DNA from: Erigeron canadensis
Lineage: Eukaryota > Streptophyta > Magnoliopsida > Asterales > Asteraceae
Direction: 5' to 3'
NCBI RefSeq assembly: GCF_010389155.1
Contig: NC_057767.1
Span: 4,323,765-4,387,764 of the forward strand
Length of the DNA: 64,000 nt
Under the pieces are notes generated by a model. It saw only the letters and a list, made by a program, of their open reading frames with translations. It was not told the origin of the DNA and did no database searches. A program made the position numbers and the translations under genes. Positions 22,346 to 34,552 of this stretch are shown in pieces; within the stretch, counting starts at the first letter, position 1, and every line of letters starts with the position of its first letter.

Positions 22346-25300
22346 CAGAAGTTCAATGGACAGATGAAGAAAGAAAGCTGGTAAATCTTGATGCTAGACT
22401 GAAAAACATGATTATAGTTACTCTTCCCACTGAAATCACGAAACTAGTCATCAAGTATCCCTCTTTAAAGGAAGTATGGGATAGACTGGTCAGCACCTAT
22501 GAAGGATCTGCTGACCTTATCAAAATCAAGAAAATTGATTTGAAAAGAGCGTATGAAAACTTCTTCTCCCTTCCTGATGAAAGTCGTGAGAGCACCTATA
22601 CTCGCTTTAAAGGGTTGCTCAATGATATGACAAATGTTGGCATTACCCATGATAACTTTGAGGTATGTCATAAATTCATCGATTCTCTTCCTCTTAAGTG
22701 GCAGAACTTAAGACAAACTCTTTGTACTACGAAGAAAATCCAAGATTTTGATCTTGATGAACTTTTTGGCACTCTTCAATTTGAAGAAAGAGCATTGGCT
22801 CAAAATATTCGAGCCTCTGCTGATGCCAAAAGACATGCTGGCTCTTCTTCTTCTTCTTCTTCCTCTGTCAGCATCTCTCCTCATCCTATTTCTGACCCTA
22901 TTGCTCTTGTTTCTACTGAGCCCATCGATCTCTATGATGGTGCCAGTACCTCTAATCTTCCAGCATCAATTCAAACTCTCATAAATGAGCTGGATGATGA
23001 AGAAAAACAAGATATGTTTAATGATTTCATGGGCTTTGCCCTGGTTGCTGGTAGAAGATACTCCAGAAGGTGGAATAATCGCAAAACGGTTACTCCCCTC
23101 AAACCTCCTATTGACAAATCACAGGAAGAGTGCTGGAGGTGTGGCAGGAAAGGCCACTACCAGAAGGAGTGTAGAGTCTCCTTACCCAATCCTGCTGCTT
23201 CCAAAACTAATCCTTCCAAATCTGCTGATGAATATAGGAACAAATATTATCAGCTGAAGGCTAAGGTGGCTGAAACAGAGGATGTCAAAATTCCAGCAAA
23301 AGGTCTAATTGCTGAAGAACATGATTGGGCTGACTCAGATGATTCTGATGACGATTATGTTGATGCCATGTGCCTTATGGCACTTGCTGACAGTGATGCT
23401 CTGACCAAGGATCAAGTCTCCTCTAGTCAGTGGGTGAACGTCACTGTTAAAAAGGTACACTCTCTTCTCTCTTCTTCTAGTCAAGACAAGACCAAAATTA
23501 TTGAGTCCTTGTCTTGTGATCTTCAGTTCGTAGAAAGTCTACGTGCTGAACTTCAATCTAAACTTAACTCGGCCGGAGTAGGGTTAAGTGAAAAATCTGA
23601 AAAACTTGTGAAATTGAAAAATGTTCATGTTGAACTTCAATCTCATGAGTTGATGACTCAAAAACTTCAACTTGAGAATGAAACTCTCAAGGCTGAAGTT
23701 TCTAATCTAAAGAAGATTGTGACCTCCTGGTCAAAGGCTTCTAAATTTCATCATCAATGCTTGAGCGAACAAGTCCCTGCTCAAGTACAGGCAGTAATTG
23801 GTGGCAATTTTGATGTTGCTGCCTCTATCGCTGATTCCTTTAATGATGATGTAAAGCCTGAAATCTCCATTCCTCCACCCTGTTCATCTTCCATCTCACA
23901 AGTTGAAATGAAAAAGTGGTATTTTGTCAAGGGACAAAATGACTATCATGCTAAGATGGACTCAAAAGCTACAACATCTACCATTGTTCCCTCTTCTTTA
24001 AATGCTAAAAGTACCAGTACCTCTACCAGTACTTTTGGCATGTTCTCCCATCTCCCTATTGTTGGCATGATGCCACATGAAGGGAGAATTCAAAATTCTC
24101 CACCAAGAACCTTTAAAGGGGATATCTCGAGTGATGGGTATGTACCCATTGCTCCTCAGCCTCTATCCATAAAAGGTGCTGAGCCTTTTAAAAGAAGCAC
24201 TATTGCTGCTCCCTATGACTATGGTATCCCTCAGCAGGACAATCATGTCGGTCAGCAACTCTCTAGTGCTCAATCTTCATCTCAACTTGAACCTTCCCAT
24301 ACAAATTCAATGTCTGATCATCAAATGAACAGAAGGGTTAGGTTCGCTGATGTAAGACACCAGCAAGTACTTCCCACAAAGGTTGTACAAGCTGATGCTC
24401 GAACTGATACAGTATCTCAATCAATGCCCTCAAAATCAAATCTAAGGCATGTTGCTCCTAAAAGAGGAAGACAGCCTTCTCAAAATAGATCTGACACTCC
24501 TCAGTGAGGACACTTTCCTCATCAGCAGGTAAGGCATATAACTCCTCAGCGAGGACATTTGCCACATCAGCAAATGAGGTCTATTACTCCACAACGAGGA
24601 CAAGTGCCCTCTCAGCACAGTCAATCCTCAATACCCAACAGGGAGTATCTACCTCATAGGCAAATGAGGTCAGTCACTCCAAAACGTCAAGTCAGATCCA
24701 CAACTCCTAATCGTGAGAATCAGTCTCAGCAGGGTTCCTCCTCTTCCTATCCTGCTGGAAAGCAAGCATGGACCATGATTAGAGGACATCAGATTCCTCA
24801 AAATCATCATGGTGAATCCATACTTGGTCCTGTTCCTCAAATGCCCCCTCCTAAACTTAGACAAAGGAACAAGTCCAAGTTTAAGCAAAAGAGCAAGGCT
24901 TCATCTTCCTCCACTCCACAAATAAATGAACTTACTCAGCGAGTAAATGATCTTTCCTCTTAGCTGAGGGACTTTCTTCTTCAAAATCAAGGCAATTCCT
25001 CTGACAAAAAATGCTATCTTTGTAGTAGCAGAGGACATGTTGCCTCTGAATGTGTTTTGTTCAGCCCAAAAGATGCTCCAACGGTTGTATGTCAACCAAA
25101 CATCTCTACTGCTGCTGAAACATCTTCCTCCTCTAATAGGATCAGTGAGAACCTCTCTACTGAACCGGTTATCAGTGACACCTCCTCTGTCACAAATGCA
25201 AGCATTGCTGAATACATTGCTGCTCAGCGCTTTGAAATTCCCCATTCTCAAAGGGTTATTTCAAATGCTTGGGGGCAACCCTCAATGCTGGTTAAGTATA

Positions 25301-25506
25301 GCGCTCCTGATGTAGTGAGCAGCTTTGCTTATCTTCATAGTAATGAAACCAGCATTATGCCCACAAATGAAGATTATACTATCCCTGTCTCTGTGGGAGA
25401 TCACATTACTCTGGAGGAGGCTCTCTCTGTAGAGCCAACTTCCTCCACTGAAGTACCTTCAGATAATCCTGCTGACATAGAAATGGATGAACAAAGTGAA
25501 CCTTAA
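22346..25506 (+). pseudogene. Element C gag polyprotein, N-terminally truncated
   Basis: One frame from about 22348 to 25506 broken by TGA (24505-24507), TAG (24961-24963) and TAA (25504-25506). The first 60 or so codons before the Met at 22408 are already gag, so the N-terminus is gone. Features: UBN2-type capsid (LKEVWDRLVSTYEG, YTRFKGLLNDM), zinc knuckle CWRCGRKGHYQKEC at 23131, a coiled-coil segment around 23500-23750, a long Gln/Ser/Pro-rich stretch with repeated TPQRGH(L/F)PHQQ-like units (24480-24620), and a second knuckle CYLCSSRGHVASEC at 25012. The last stop may be a natural gag/pol boundary; the others look like decay. Confidence 0.87.
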
Positions 25507-25521
25507 ATCCTCTTTTCATCC

Positions 25522-28500
25522 ATGCAGGGCTCGCTAGGTAAAAGAGTGTGGTATTTGGACAGTGGCTGTTCAAAACACATGACAGGCTCTAAGTCCTTGT
25601 TGGATGACTATACTAAGGCACCTGGTCCTACTGTGGTGTTTGGTGATAACTCCACTGGACAGACTGAAGGGTATGGTCTTCTTTCCAATGGCCTCATAAA
25701 ATTCTCAAAAGTTGCTTATGTAAATGGATTAAAGCATAATCTCATCAGCATAAGTCAACTATGTGATGCTGACTACAAGGTAATCCTTGATAAACATCAA
25801 GGCACTGTAGTGAACATCAACAAGGAAGTCGTCTTGGTTGCACCAAGAAAAAGAGATGTATATCTTGTAGACTTCACTCCTATCAAGACTGATAGTGAAA
25901 CTTGTTTCTTTGCTAAGTCAGCATCGGAGTTGAATTGGTTATGGCACAAGCGTATGTCGCATGTGAATTTCAAAACCATAAACTCACTGGCCAAAAAGAA
26001 CCTTGTTCGTGGCCTTCCTCCTCTGTCTTTTGAAAAAGATAGGCTTTGTGGTGCTTGTGAAAAAAGGCAAATGCCATAGAGCTACTTTCAAAACTAAACA
26101 AGCCAACTCTGTTAAGGGTTGCTTTCACCTTCTTCATATGGACCTTTTTGGACCAGTGAATGTCCAAAGTCTAAAGGGTAGCAGATACACTTTAGTGATC
26201 GTGGATGAATATTCACGATACACTTGGATAATTTTTCTTAATTCTAAGAGTGATGCTGCTGATGAAATCATCAAATTCATTAAGAAAATGGAAAATCTCA
26301 ACAGCATAAGGGTCAAAGAACTCAGAAGTGATCATGGCACTGAGTTTAGAAACCACACTCTTGAAACTTTTTGTGCTGATCAAGGGATCTCACAAAACTT
26401 CTCTTCCACTAGAACTCCTGAGCAAAATGGTGTTGCTGAAAGGAGAAATAGAACTCTTATAGAGGCAACACGTACTATGCTCATTGAGTCCTCTCTTCCC
26501 AGTAGGTTTTGGGCTGAAGCAGTCAACACTGCTTGTCACACTCAAAATCTATGTCTCATTGTTAAAAGACATGACAAAACAACATATGAAGTTTTAAGAG
26601 GAAAGAAACTTCAAATCAAATACTTTCATGTATTTGGCTGTCCTGTCTTTATTCTTAATAATAAGGATCATTTAGGGAAATTTGATCCTAAAGCTGATGA
26701 TGGTTACTTCGTTGGATACTCTTCCATTAGCAAAGCTTTTAGAGTATTCAATACTCGTCTTCAAAAAGTGGATGAATCCATTCATGTCACCTTTGATGAA
26801 AGCTCATCTGCTCTTAATGATATCCAACCATCTTCTACTGAAGAGATCTTCAATGAGTTCGCTAACCCTCCTATGGAGGATGCTGACTCATTTATTGATG
26901 CTTCTTGCTCACTTCCTCCTCAGCATCTTCCTGAGGATAGTTCAGCAGACCCTGAGCTGGAGCAAGTTGCTGCTCATATCTATACGATTGAGCCAGTTGA
27001 GCCTATCTTAAGATCAATCAATGCAGCATCAGCCAAAACTAGATCACTGGCTGATGATGTGTAAGTTGATGACTCTGCTGATGATGAGTTTCATGATGCA
27101 TTAGCTAACACTGAGGACATGGTGTCTGCTGATGACCCCATCATTGATAACTCAAATCAGTCAAATGGCTCCACTAATCAAACTCCTCTTGATCCGTCCA
27201 TTACCATTGATTTCTCCTTTTATTCTTCTCCTGCTGATCCTATGCAAATATCTTCCGCTGTCACTCTAGGTTCATCAAGTGTCCCATCACTTAAATGGAC
27301 TTCAAGTCATCCTGCTCACCAAAATATTGGTGATCCTCAGCAAGGCATCGTGACTAGATTAGCGACTAGAAACACGTGTCTATATGTTAACTTCTTGTCA
27401 ATGATCACTCCTAAGAATATTGGAGAGGCAATGGTTGACCCATCGTGGGTTGCTGCCATGCAAGAAGAACTAACTCAATTTCAAAGACAGCATGTCTGGT
27501 TCTTAGTTCCTCTTCCTCCTGGCAAAGAACCCATTGCAACTAAATGGGTTTATAGAAATAAGATGGATGAAGATGGTGTTGTTATTCGCAACAAGGCTAG
27601 GTTAGTAGCTCAAGGGTACCTTCAAGAAGAAGGTGTCGACTATGACGAAACCTTTGCTCCAGTGGCTAGACTTGAAGCAATACGCTTATTCCTGGCACAT
27701 GCTGCTTATCGAAACTTCACTGTATATCAAATGGATGTCAAGAGTGCTTTCCTAAATGGAAAACTCGAAGAAAAAGTTTATGTGAAGCAGCCACCTGGTT
27801 TTGAAGATCTAACCAAGCCAAACCACGTCTTTCGTCTTAATAAAGCATTATATGGTCTTAAACAAGCTCCCAGAGCTTGGTATGACACTCTCTTTGAATT
27901 TCTTCTTTCTCATGAGTTTCAGCGAGGATCTATAGACAACACCCTCTTTATCTATAGAAAGGGTGCTCATGTTCTCTATGTACAAATATATGTCGATGAC
28001 ATCATATTTGGATCCTCCAGTAAGATACTTTGTAATAAATTTAGCTCACTAATGTCTTTTCATTTTGAAATGAGTATGATGGGTGAGCTAACCTACTTCC
28101 TTGGTTTACAAATTCGCTAGCTCACTGATGGCATCTTTATAAACCAAGAAAAGTATATACGAGACATGCTTGCCAAATTTGATATGTCTAATATAACCAC
28201 AAAGTCTACACCCATGTCTCCTCCAAACAATCTCCATGTTGATCCTGATGGTAAGCATGTAAACCCCACTCTCTATCGTGGAATGATTGGCACGTGCGAC
28301 TTTGGTCGAGAGCAGCGCCTCAGACTCACTGGTATGGCAAAGCCCAGTCTCACCTTCTCGCTGTCAAGCGAATCTTTAAATATCTCAAAGGGACTTCCTC
28401 TTTAGGTCTCTGGTATCCCAAGGAGTCTTCTTTTGACTTAGTTGCATACTCTGACTCTGACTATGCTGGCTGCATGTTAGATAGAAAAAGTACCAGTGGT

Positions 28501-28923
28501 GGATGTCAACTGTTGGGGGGAAGGCTGACTAGTTGGTCTAGTAAGAAACAGCATACAGTGTCCATCTCCACTGCTGAAGCAGAGTATGTGTCTGCAGCAA
28601 GTTGTTGTGCACAAGTCCTTTGGATGAAAAACCAACTTGCTGACTATGACCTAAATTTTTCCAAGATCCCCATCATGTGTGATAACACTAGTGCTATTGC
28701 CATCACACATAATCCTGTTCAGCATTCCAAAACTAAACATATTGACATTAGGTATCACTTCATTCGTGATCATGTCATGAAGGGGGATGTTGAAATTTAC
28801 TTCATTCCCACTGATGACCAACTTGCTGACATCTTCACTAAACCTTTAGATGAAAAGAGATTCAAGGATCTCGTCAGCAGGTTGGGAATGTTAAATGGTG
28901 ATTTTACAGGTTCAACAACATGA
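25522..28923 (+). pseudogene. Element C pol: protease, integrase, RT, RNase H
   Basis: In order: protease VWYLDSGCSKHMTGS; pre-integrase LWHKRMSHVNFKTI and CGACEK; integrase core with HMDLFGPVN, LRSDHGTEFRN and PEQNGVAERRNRTL (all three catalytic acids); RT with [30 protein letters not shown] and YVDDIIFGS; RNase H with YSDSDYAGC, STAEAEYVSA, MCDNTSAI and LADIFTKPL. Breaks: frameshift near 26070 in the zinc-binding region, TAA at 27062, TAG at 28118-28120, and a small deletion with frameshift near 28290, where the conserved YLTASRPD motif is missing. Active sites are kept, so the frame decayed after the element was live. Confidence 0.9.
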
Positions 28924-29909
28924 TCACTCATGTTTTGCTGCCCATATTCCTCTTATGAAGATGAGCAGCGACTTCTTAAGTCAAAGTCATCAGCGAGCTC
29001 TTCCTTTTACTCGCTGATCCCTGTTGCTTTGGGAAAAAGCAAAATAAAGGCAATGGAAAGCCAAAAGTTTCCATCTAGTCCAGCAGCAAACGGCTGCTGG
29101 TAAAGATGTCTAAAATCCGTTGATCCCTGATGCTTTGGGAAAAAGCATAACAAAAGTAATAGGGTGCTGAAAGTCCCTATCTAGTCCAGCAGCAAACGGC
29201 TGCTGGTAAAGACGTCTAAAATCCGTTGATCCCTGATGCTTTGGGAAAAAGCATAACAAAAGTAATAGGGTGCTGAAAGTCCCTATCTAGTCCAGCAGCA
29301 AACGGCTGCTGGTAAAGACGTCTAAAATCCGTTGATGGCTGACAATTTGCCAAAAATTGTTTAATGCTCATCAGCATCCACCCCTTCTATCTTTGTGGTG
29401 CTGATTAAAACTTGGTAACCATTATTTCTTCAAAATTATACAACTCTTTAGTGGATACCTCAAGTTATCTGAGTGTATTCCACTACGTATTTTTGTTAAT
29501 ATTATATTATATATATCTCAAACGGTTACCTCGATTTCCTCCCAAATGGGCAACTTGTACACTGTATGCGCCGTATGAACTCGAGTACAGTTGAAATCGT
29601 GGTTCATATAGTCACATCATGCCTCTCTCATACGTATATACATACAGTATCCTATAATTTTTAAAATAATAGTTGTATGCCACGTATGAAAGAGAGGACA
29701 CATGACAACTCACTTTTTGCAGTCATGGGACCCATATCCATGCCATATATATGCAAATCTCTTCCACTTCGTCTTCTCTTACGTTCATTTCGTTCTAAAC
29801 TTTCATAATCTTTCATATTCTCTCAAATCCTTCATATTCTCTCAAATCTTTCATATTTCCTTAAAAACATCCATCTTTCTAATCTTCTCTTATCTTTACT
29901 TTCGTCTAA
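28924..29909 (+). other. Non-coding spacer between pol and post-pol frames of element C
   Basis: Contains the triple 106-bp repeat, then AT-rich DNA with short direct repeats of the TCTCAAATC(C/T)TTCATAT type (about 29815-29870) just before the Met at 29910. No other gene seen. Confidence 0.6.
29015..29332 (+). repeat. Three 106-bp direct repeats, each with a strong hairpin
   Basis: TGATCCC restarts at 29015, 29121 and 29227, and the next partial start is 29333: an exact 106-bp period. Each unit holds CCAGCAGC-AAACG-GCTGCTGG, a perfect 8-bp stem. Units 2 and 3 are almost identical, unit 1 more diverged. The array lies between the pol stop and the next open frames of element C. This could be a structured RNA region such as a splice, packaging or translation element; the role is unknown. 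Confidence 0.85.
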
Positions 29910-30790
29910 ATGGCTTCTTCATCTGCTTCTGAACAACAGAACCTTTCTTATCTCAACTCTAAGGTATATGATAATGAAGGCATCAATCCTTCTAATCAAG
30001 TATCTTTCCAAGCTTCAAAACTGGTCATTAAGGCCAACAACTATCTGGGGTTGAAGAGATCCCATCTAAAACCAAGGGATACTTCTCCATGTTAGATTTC
30101 ATCATGGGATGTCCTGCCAGAAAGGCTATTTATTCCGATCCAAAGGAAATGAGTGTCCACCTCTTAAGAGAGTTTTGGTGGACATGTGACTACAAGGTTG
30201 CCAGTAGCACCATCACTGGAACTGTACTTAAAGGAGAACACACTATCTCCATCTCTGTAGACTCATTAAGAAATGCTCTTCGTCTTCCTAAACAATCTGA
30301 AGAGCATCCATATGTGGAGTTGGTCCCCATTGGAGTGTGGAAGGAATGGTTGTTAACCATTGGATATGGGACCAACATGGAACCTGCACTACCTATGCAC
30401 AGCAACCCTCAGAAGATATATCTGCCAGGTGTATGGAGACTGCTGTTCACCCACGTTATTCAGTGTCTGGGTGGCAACAATGGCTCTTTTGATCAGGCCA
30501 CAGCTGCACAAATGCAGATGATTTATGCGCTGGCAAATGGTCGCAACATTGACTTTGCCAGCGTAATCTTTGAAGACCTAAAGGGGAAGGTCACGATAAA
30601 GAACAGATCAAGCTCAGTCCCCTTCACACGCTTTCTCTCATTAATTTTCAAGAAGGAGCTGAAGGAAAGGTATCTCCCTAAAAGGGCTCAATTCATTCTC
30701 TCTCCTAGGGTTGCAAGCACTGTTTACAAAATTCCAGCTTGTGATCCTGAGCAGTTCGATTCTAAGTATGCTGTGCTCACTCAGAAATGA
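29910..30790 (+). pseudogene. Element C post-pol ORF, N-terminal domain (env-like position)
   Basis: Starts MASSSASEQQNLSYLNSKVY. A one-base frameshift near 30050 joins it to 30089-30790 (LDFIMGCPARKAIYSDPKEM, REFWWTCDYK, VDSLRNALRLPK, PGVWRLLFTHVIQCLGG, KELKERYLPKRAQF). This compact domain looks like the plant retrotransposon protein found after pol in large copia and gypsy elements and often annotated as a putative plant transposon protein. Sirevirus elements carry an extra ORF here that has been called env-like. I see no signal peptide or membrane segment, so a real envelope role is unsupported. Function unknown. Confidence 0.7.
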
Positions 30791-32562
30791 AACAGGTACT
30801 TTATTCTGTATATCCTGATGTCTATAAACCCAATCTTGCTGGAGCTGGTATGCTGATAATCCCCCCAGCAACCTCCAAAGCTTCCAAGAAAACCAAAACA
30901 CTTGCATCTTCTTCCACTTCACCTCCTGCTACTGTCCCAAAACAGCAGCAGCGAGTACCAAAGGGCAAAACAACTAAGGTTAAGAAGTCCTCACTGCCCA
31001 AGGACGATAGAGACCCAGCCAGCCCATCAGTAGCCTCAAAAAAGGCTGCTGACGAGAAAAAGGGTAACCGCAAGCAACCACCTCAAACTTCTGTAGGCGA
31101 GGTTGGTGAAGATCAAGGGCCACCTCAGCCCATTAGAGTTGAGTCCACCGAATAGATCATTCCCTCTTCTTCTTCTCAACCCTCTGAGTCGTTGTTAGCA
31201 GCCATATCACAGGTGATGCTAGAGACAACAAAGTCTACGGCCGATGATGCTTTGGTGATACAACACACTGAAGCTGAGGCACCCGGTTCCCCTACCCCTC
31301 TAAATTTTTCGCTGGAAGAAAGGATGGAGGTTGATGTTGGTAACGTAGAGGAAGAAGGAAATGTTGAAGATGATGAGGAAAGTGATCTTGATTTAGGAGA
31401 GTTTGTGGCTGACGAATTCCAGCTGGATTCCTCCATCCAGGCTGATGAAATTGAGGCAAGTGATATGGAGGTTGAAGAAGAGGCTGCTGCTGCTGATGAA
31501 AATGCAGCAGCCATCAATGATAATGTAGAAGTTGCTGCTGCTGATAACATTGCAGCAGCTGCCAATGAAAATGTACAAGAAGCTGCTGCTGATGACAATG
31601 CAGCAGCTAATACTGAAGAAACTGAGGTGCAACCTCTTGCCACACCTGTCGATTCTCAAATTGCTGACAGGCTGGCCAGAGTAGAACACCAACTAAATGA
31701 TCTCACCAAGGCTGCCACACTCGCTGTTCAACTTAAAACTCATGAAGATGACAGATTGGTGAAGATATTGGAGAACTGGTACAGCAAGCAAAATGAAAAC
31801 ACTGCCAGCATTGAGACTATAAAAGAAAAATCTGTCTCTATGGCTGCTGATCAAGAAAAACTACGCACTTATACAAATTCTATCAAAAAGGATCAGCAGG
31901 CCATTCGTGGGCTCTCTCGATCGCTGTGCAAGATTGGACCTGCTGTACGGTTCTCAGCACAGAAGGCATCCACCAGCAGTAAATCTGCTGCTGCTGAAGT
32001 AAAAACAGTGGCTGACCTAGTTTCTCGTCTTACCACCCAGGTTGAAGACGATACCAAGGCTATCAATGCCTTGGAAACCACTGTGGCCAGTCTTCCTTCT
32101 CCTCAAGTCTCATTTACTGAGGAAGATCGTAAGTGCCAACAAAAATTGGAGCAAGAGGTTGGGGATATTAAGAAGATGCTATCCCAACTTCTTCAACAGC
32201 AGGCAGCTCCAACAGCGACAGTGGAGGTAGTTGTTAATGATACTACCTCCAAGGGGGAGAAAGTTGATGCTGCCGTAATGGCACTTGTCAGTGAAGCCGT
32301 TAACAAAGCTGTAAATGATATTTATGAAGCTTCAGTTGACAAGGTTGCAAGTGAAGAAAACACTGCAGCGGCCACTGATGAACTGGCAATAGTGGCCGTC
32401 AGTGAAGACAAGGTGGATTCTCCCCCTGCTGATACTGAGGGGGAGAAAAGAACTGATGTTCTCCCTACTAATTTTGAGGGGGAGACGGTTGGAGAGGAAA
32501 CTGCTGAGGGGGAGCAACAATTGATAGTTGCTGAAGCTCCCAGATTGAAGAAGAGGAAATGA
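30787..32562 (+). pseudogene. Element C post-pol ORF, middle acidic and coiled-coil part
   Basis: Continues the previous domain after a frameshift near 30785 (QVLYSVYPDVYKPNLAGAGM). Then a basic Lys/Pro/Ser linker (KGKTTKVKKSSLPKDDR), an in-frame TAG at 31153-31155, a strongly acidic stretch, and alanine-rich repeats of about 13-17 residues (EEEAAAADENAAAIN, EVAAADNIAAAANEN). After that comes a long heptad-like region (LARVEHQLNDLTKAATLA; LEQEVGDIKKMLSQLLQQ) that should form a coiled coil. It ends LKKRK-stop at 32560-32562. No homologue recognised outside such elements. Confidence 0.65.
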
Positions 32563-32598
32563 GTCCTCGTGTAGTCAGGACAGCCTGGGAAGCCGGGT

Positions 32599-33780
32599 TT
32601 GCACAAGAAATGGCTAGGGACACCCAGGGAAGTGCTCAATATTTTCCATCCTCGCTTCCTTGGAAATGCTGAAGTCTCTAGAATAACAGCAGCACAGAGA
32701 AAGCAGCTGACTGATACTGGCTTTTTCAAGAGTCCCTTTCCGCTGACTGCACAAAATTTATCCATCACATCCCCAGCAGGAAATCAATTTCAAGTCATTG
32801 ACATATTATCAATTACTGCTGTGGGAAAAACTCAAGAGGAGGCCCTGGAGGAGCTGTATAGGCTGAAAGCAAACAAGGAAAATGAGAAGAAAAATCTTGA
32901 GTACATCAAGCAGCTGGCCCTCTTGGAGAAAGATGAGATGGATGGAGAGCAAAGAATGTTGTTGACCACTGGTGGGCCTGAAGCTCTCTACAGGCAAAAG
33001 CAAGCTGATGTAGAGCAGCTACTAAAGGAAAAGAGAGAGAAATTTGAGGTGGAAAAGGCCAAGTGGTTGAAAATCATGAATGATAGGAAGAGGCCAAAGA
33101 GAATCACAGCAGTTGAAGCTCACAAAGCTGCCATGGGAACAAAAACCAATCTGAAGTTCCTGAGGGAAGGACACAGCGCCCCAACCAAGATTGAAGATGT
33201 AAAGCTGACCAACTTGGGGGCTTCAGAGTGGTATGAAATCTATATGATTATCAAGGATAAAAAGGCTGCCAGCTATGAACAACTTCAGGGGATGCTGAAA
33301 AATTATTTTGAAAAGGCACTGAAGTTTGAAACAAAGTTCAAGGCAGACCTTCCCATGCTGAGGGCAGTCTTTGGGTCTCCAGCAGCTGTATCCTCTTCAG
33401 CAGGCAAGCGTGTCCTAAAAAGAAAGCGTGCCATACAACCCTTGCCTGCTGACCTTCCTCCTATCTCCGGTGATGCTGGATTAAATTCGAGGCTTCCTCC
33501 CAGGTGTTCTTTTGAAGAAGGAGGAATACTTGAAGACCCTGCTGGCATGATCTTCCAAAACTTCAGAAACGATCAACTCTTCTTTAGACTGGCAGAAATT
33601 GAACAAGCATCTATTGGTTTCCTGATCAGCACTAGAAGAAGATCTGCAAAGATGATTAGTGCTAGATCTGTAATCAACAGGATTGATGAGGAATTAATGA
33701 AGCCAGCAAGAAGAGAAGATCTAGTACTGAGAATTGCCAAGCAGGAAGATGCTTGGGAGATAGAAGCTGCAAATCTTTAG
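32599..33780 (+). pseudogene. Element C post-pol ORF, C-terminal part
   Basis: In frame with the previous ORF but separated from it by a TGA and a TAG (32560-32580), so it is either a distinct ORF or the tail after nonsense changes. No ATG is available at its start. Contents: PREVLNIFHPRFLGNAEVSR, then a charged helical region (LEEALEELYRLKANKE-like, EKREKFEVEKAKWLK) and a C-terminal domain with GASEWYEIYMIIKDKK and LISTRRRSAKMISARSV. The stop at 33778-33780 lies about 115 bp before the polypurine tract. Function not recognised. Confidence 0.6.
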
Positions 33781-33893
33781 ATGTCAACTTTGTAAAAGCG
33801 TTATGCTTAGCTTGTAATTCACTTTAATGATATAAAAGACATCTTTTGATCATAGTACATTCTTCTTACTTATTCATCAAGTCTCTTCAGCGA

Positions 33894-33905
33894 ATAGGGG
33901 GAGAT
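33894..33905 (+). other. Polypurine tract of element C
   Basis: AATAGGGGGAGA directly before the 3' LTR start TGTTGAGACC; this PPT-LTR junction is typical of Sirevirus-type elements. Confidence 0.85.
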
Positions 33906-34552
33906 TGTTGAGACCGGGATTCGCTGATAAGACTTACTCGCTGACATGCATAGTCAGCAAGTCTTTAGTAAGTCCAGTAACTCTCTTCAGCGGGTTGCAT
34001 GCTGACCAAAAGTTCATCATGGCGGGAAGCATTCAAATCACATGAAGACAAAAAGATCACATGGTGGTTAACCAACTGTAATATGCCTTGAATGGCAAAG
34101 ATACATATTGGGACCAAAGCAAGGGTTCTCTCTCTCTTACCCGATTTGGTATAGAAGACAAAGGCACATGATTCAAGTACCATGAGCCAATTGGATGTCG
34201 ACAACCACCATCAAGTCACAATCAAAGCAGGCTGTGTTGCCCCAAGTCTTCTCCTATATAAAGCAACACAGCCACATTGTATCAGTGTGTTAGTCACCTT
34301 GAAAGTGTGTGTCACTTGTAATTGCTTAAGTTTTTAGTGTGTCTAGACTTAGCAATTATCTTTGTTCTTTTGTATTCTTGTAAGTCAAGTGTATAAGATC
34401 AACCATGTATTCATCGTTTAATCAATGATACATATGATTATCCTTGCATTGATGTATTACAATTGAACTTAACATTGTTCTTGTTATTTACTTGCTTGCT
34501 TACTTTCTTGTCTAGTTAATTAAAACATAAGTTGTGCATTCGTGGACCATCA
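33906..34552 (+). repeat. 3' LTR of element C
   Basis: 647 bp from TGTTGAGACCGGG to ...GTGGACCATCA, with TG/CA ends. A TATA box TATATAAAG lies at 34255-34263. No second LTR exists in the window because the 5' end is deleted, so the insertion cannot be dated by LTR comparison. The following GTGTC would be the right target duplication; the left one is gone. Confidence 0.82.
34255..34263 (+). promoter_or_regulatory. TATA box in the LTR of element C
   Basis: TATATAAAG about 350 bp into the LTR, in the position expected for the U3 promoter; the presumed RNA start lies some 30 bp downstream. Confidence 0.6.

Larger units (their letters stand above)
22346..34552 (+). mobile_element. Sirevirus-type Ty1/copia element C, 5' truncated
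   Basis: A plus-strand element of about 12.2 kb. It enters abruptly inside gag with no 5' LTR or primer binding site. It then has gag (two zinc knuckles), protease, integrase, RT, RNase H, about 1 kb of non-coding DNA with a triple hairpin repeat, a 3.9-kb region of further open frames, a polypurine tract and a 647-bp 3' LTR. Large size, double zinc knuckle, post-pol open frames and the PPT/LTR junction (AGGGGGAGA-T-TGTTGAGACC) fit the Sirevirus (SIRE/Maximus) lineage. All reading frames contain stops or shifts. It lies in the duplicated RIO1-WAK unit and cuts off RIO1 fragment II. Confidence 0.88.

Noticed and set aside
31176..31692. Ser/Ala-rich minus-strand ORFs
   Set aside because: Antisense of the acidic Ala-rich repeat of element C; composition is forced by the plus-strand frame.
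29910..33780. Captured host gene between pol and LTR of element C
   Set aside because: The position matches the third ORF of Sirevirus-type elements and no host domain or intron trace is seen; kept as element-encoded, though not excluded.
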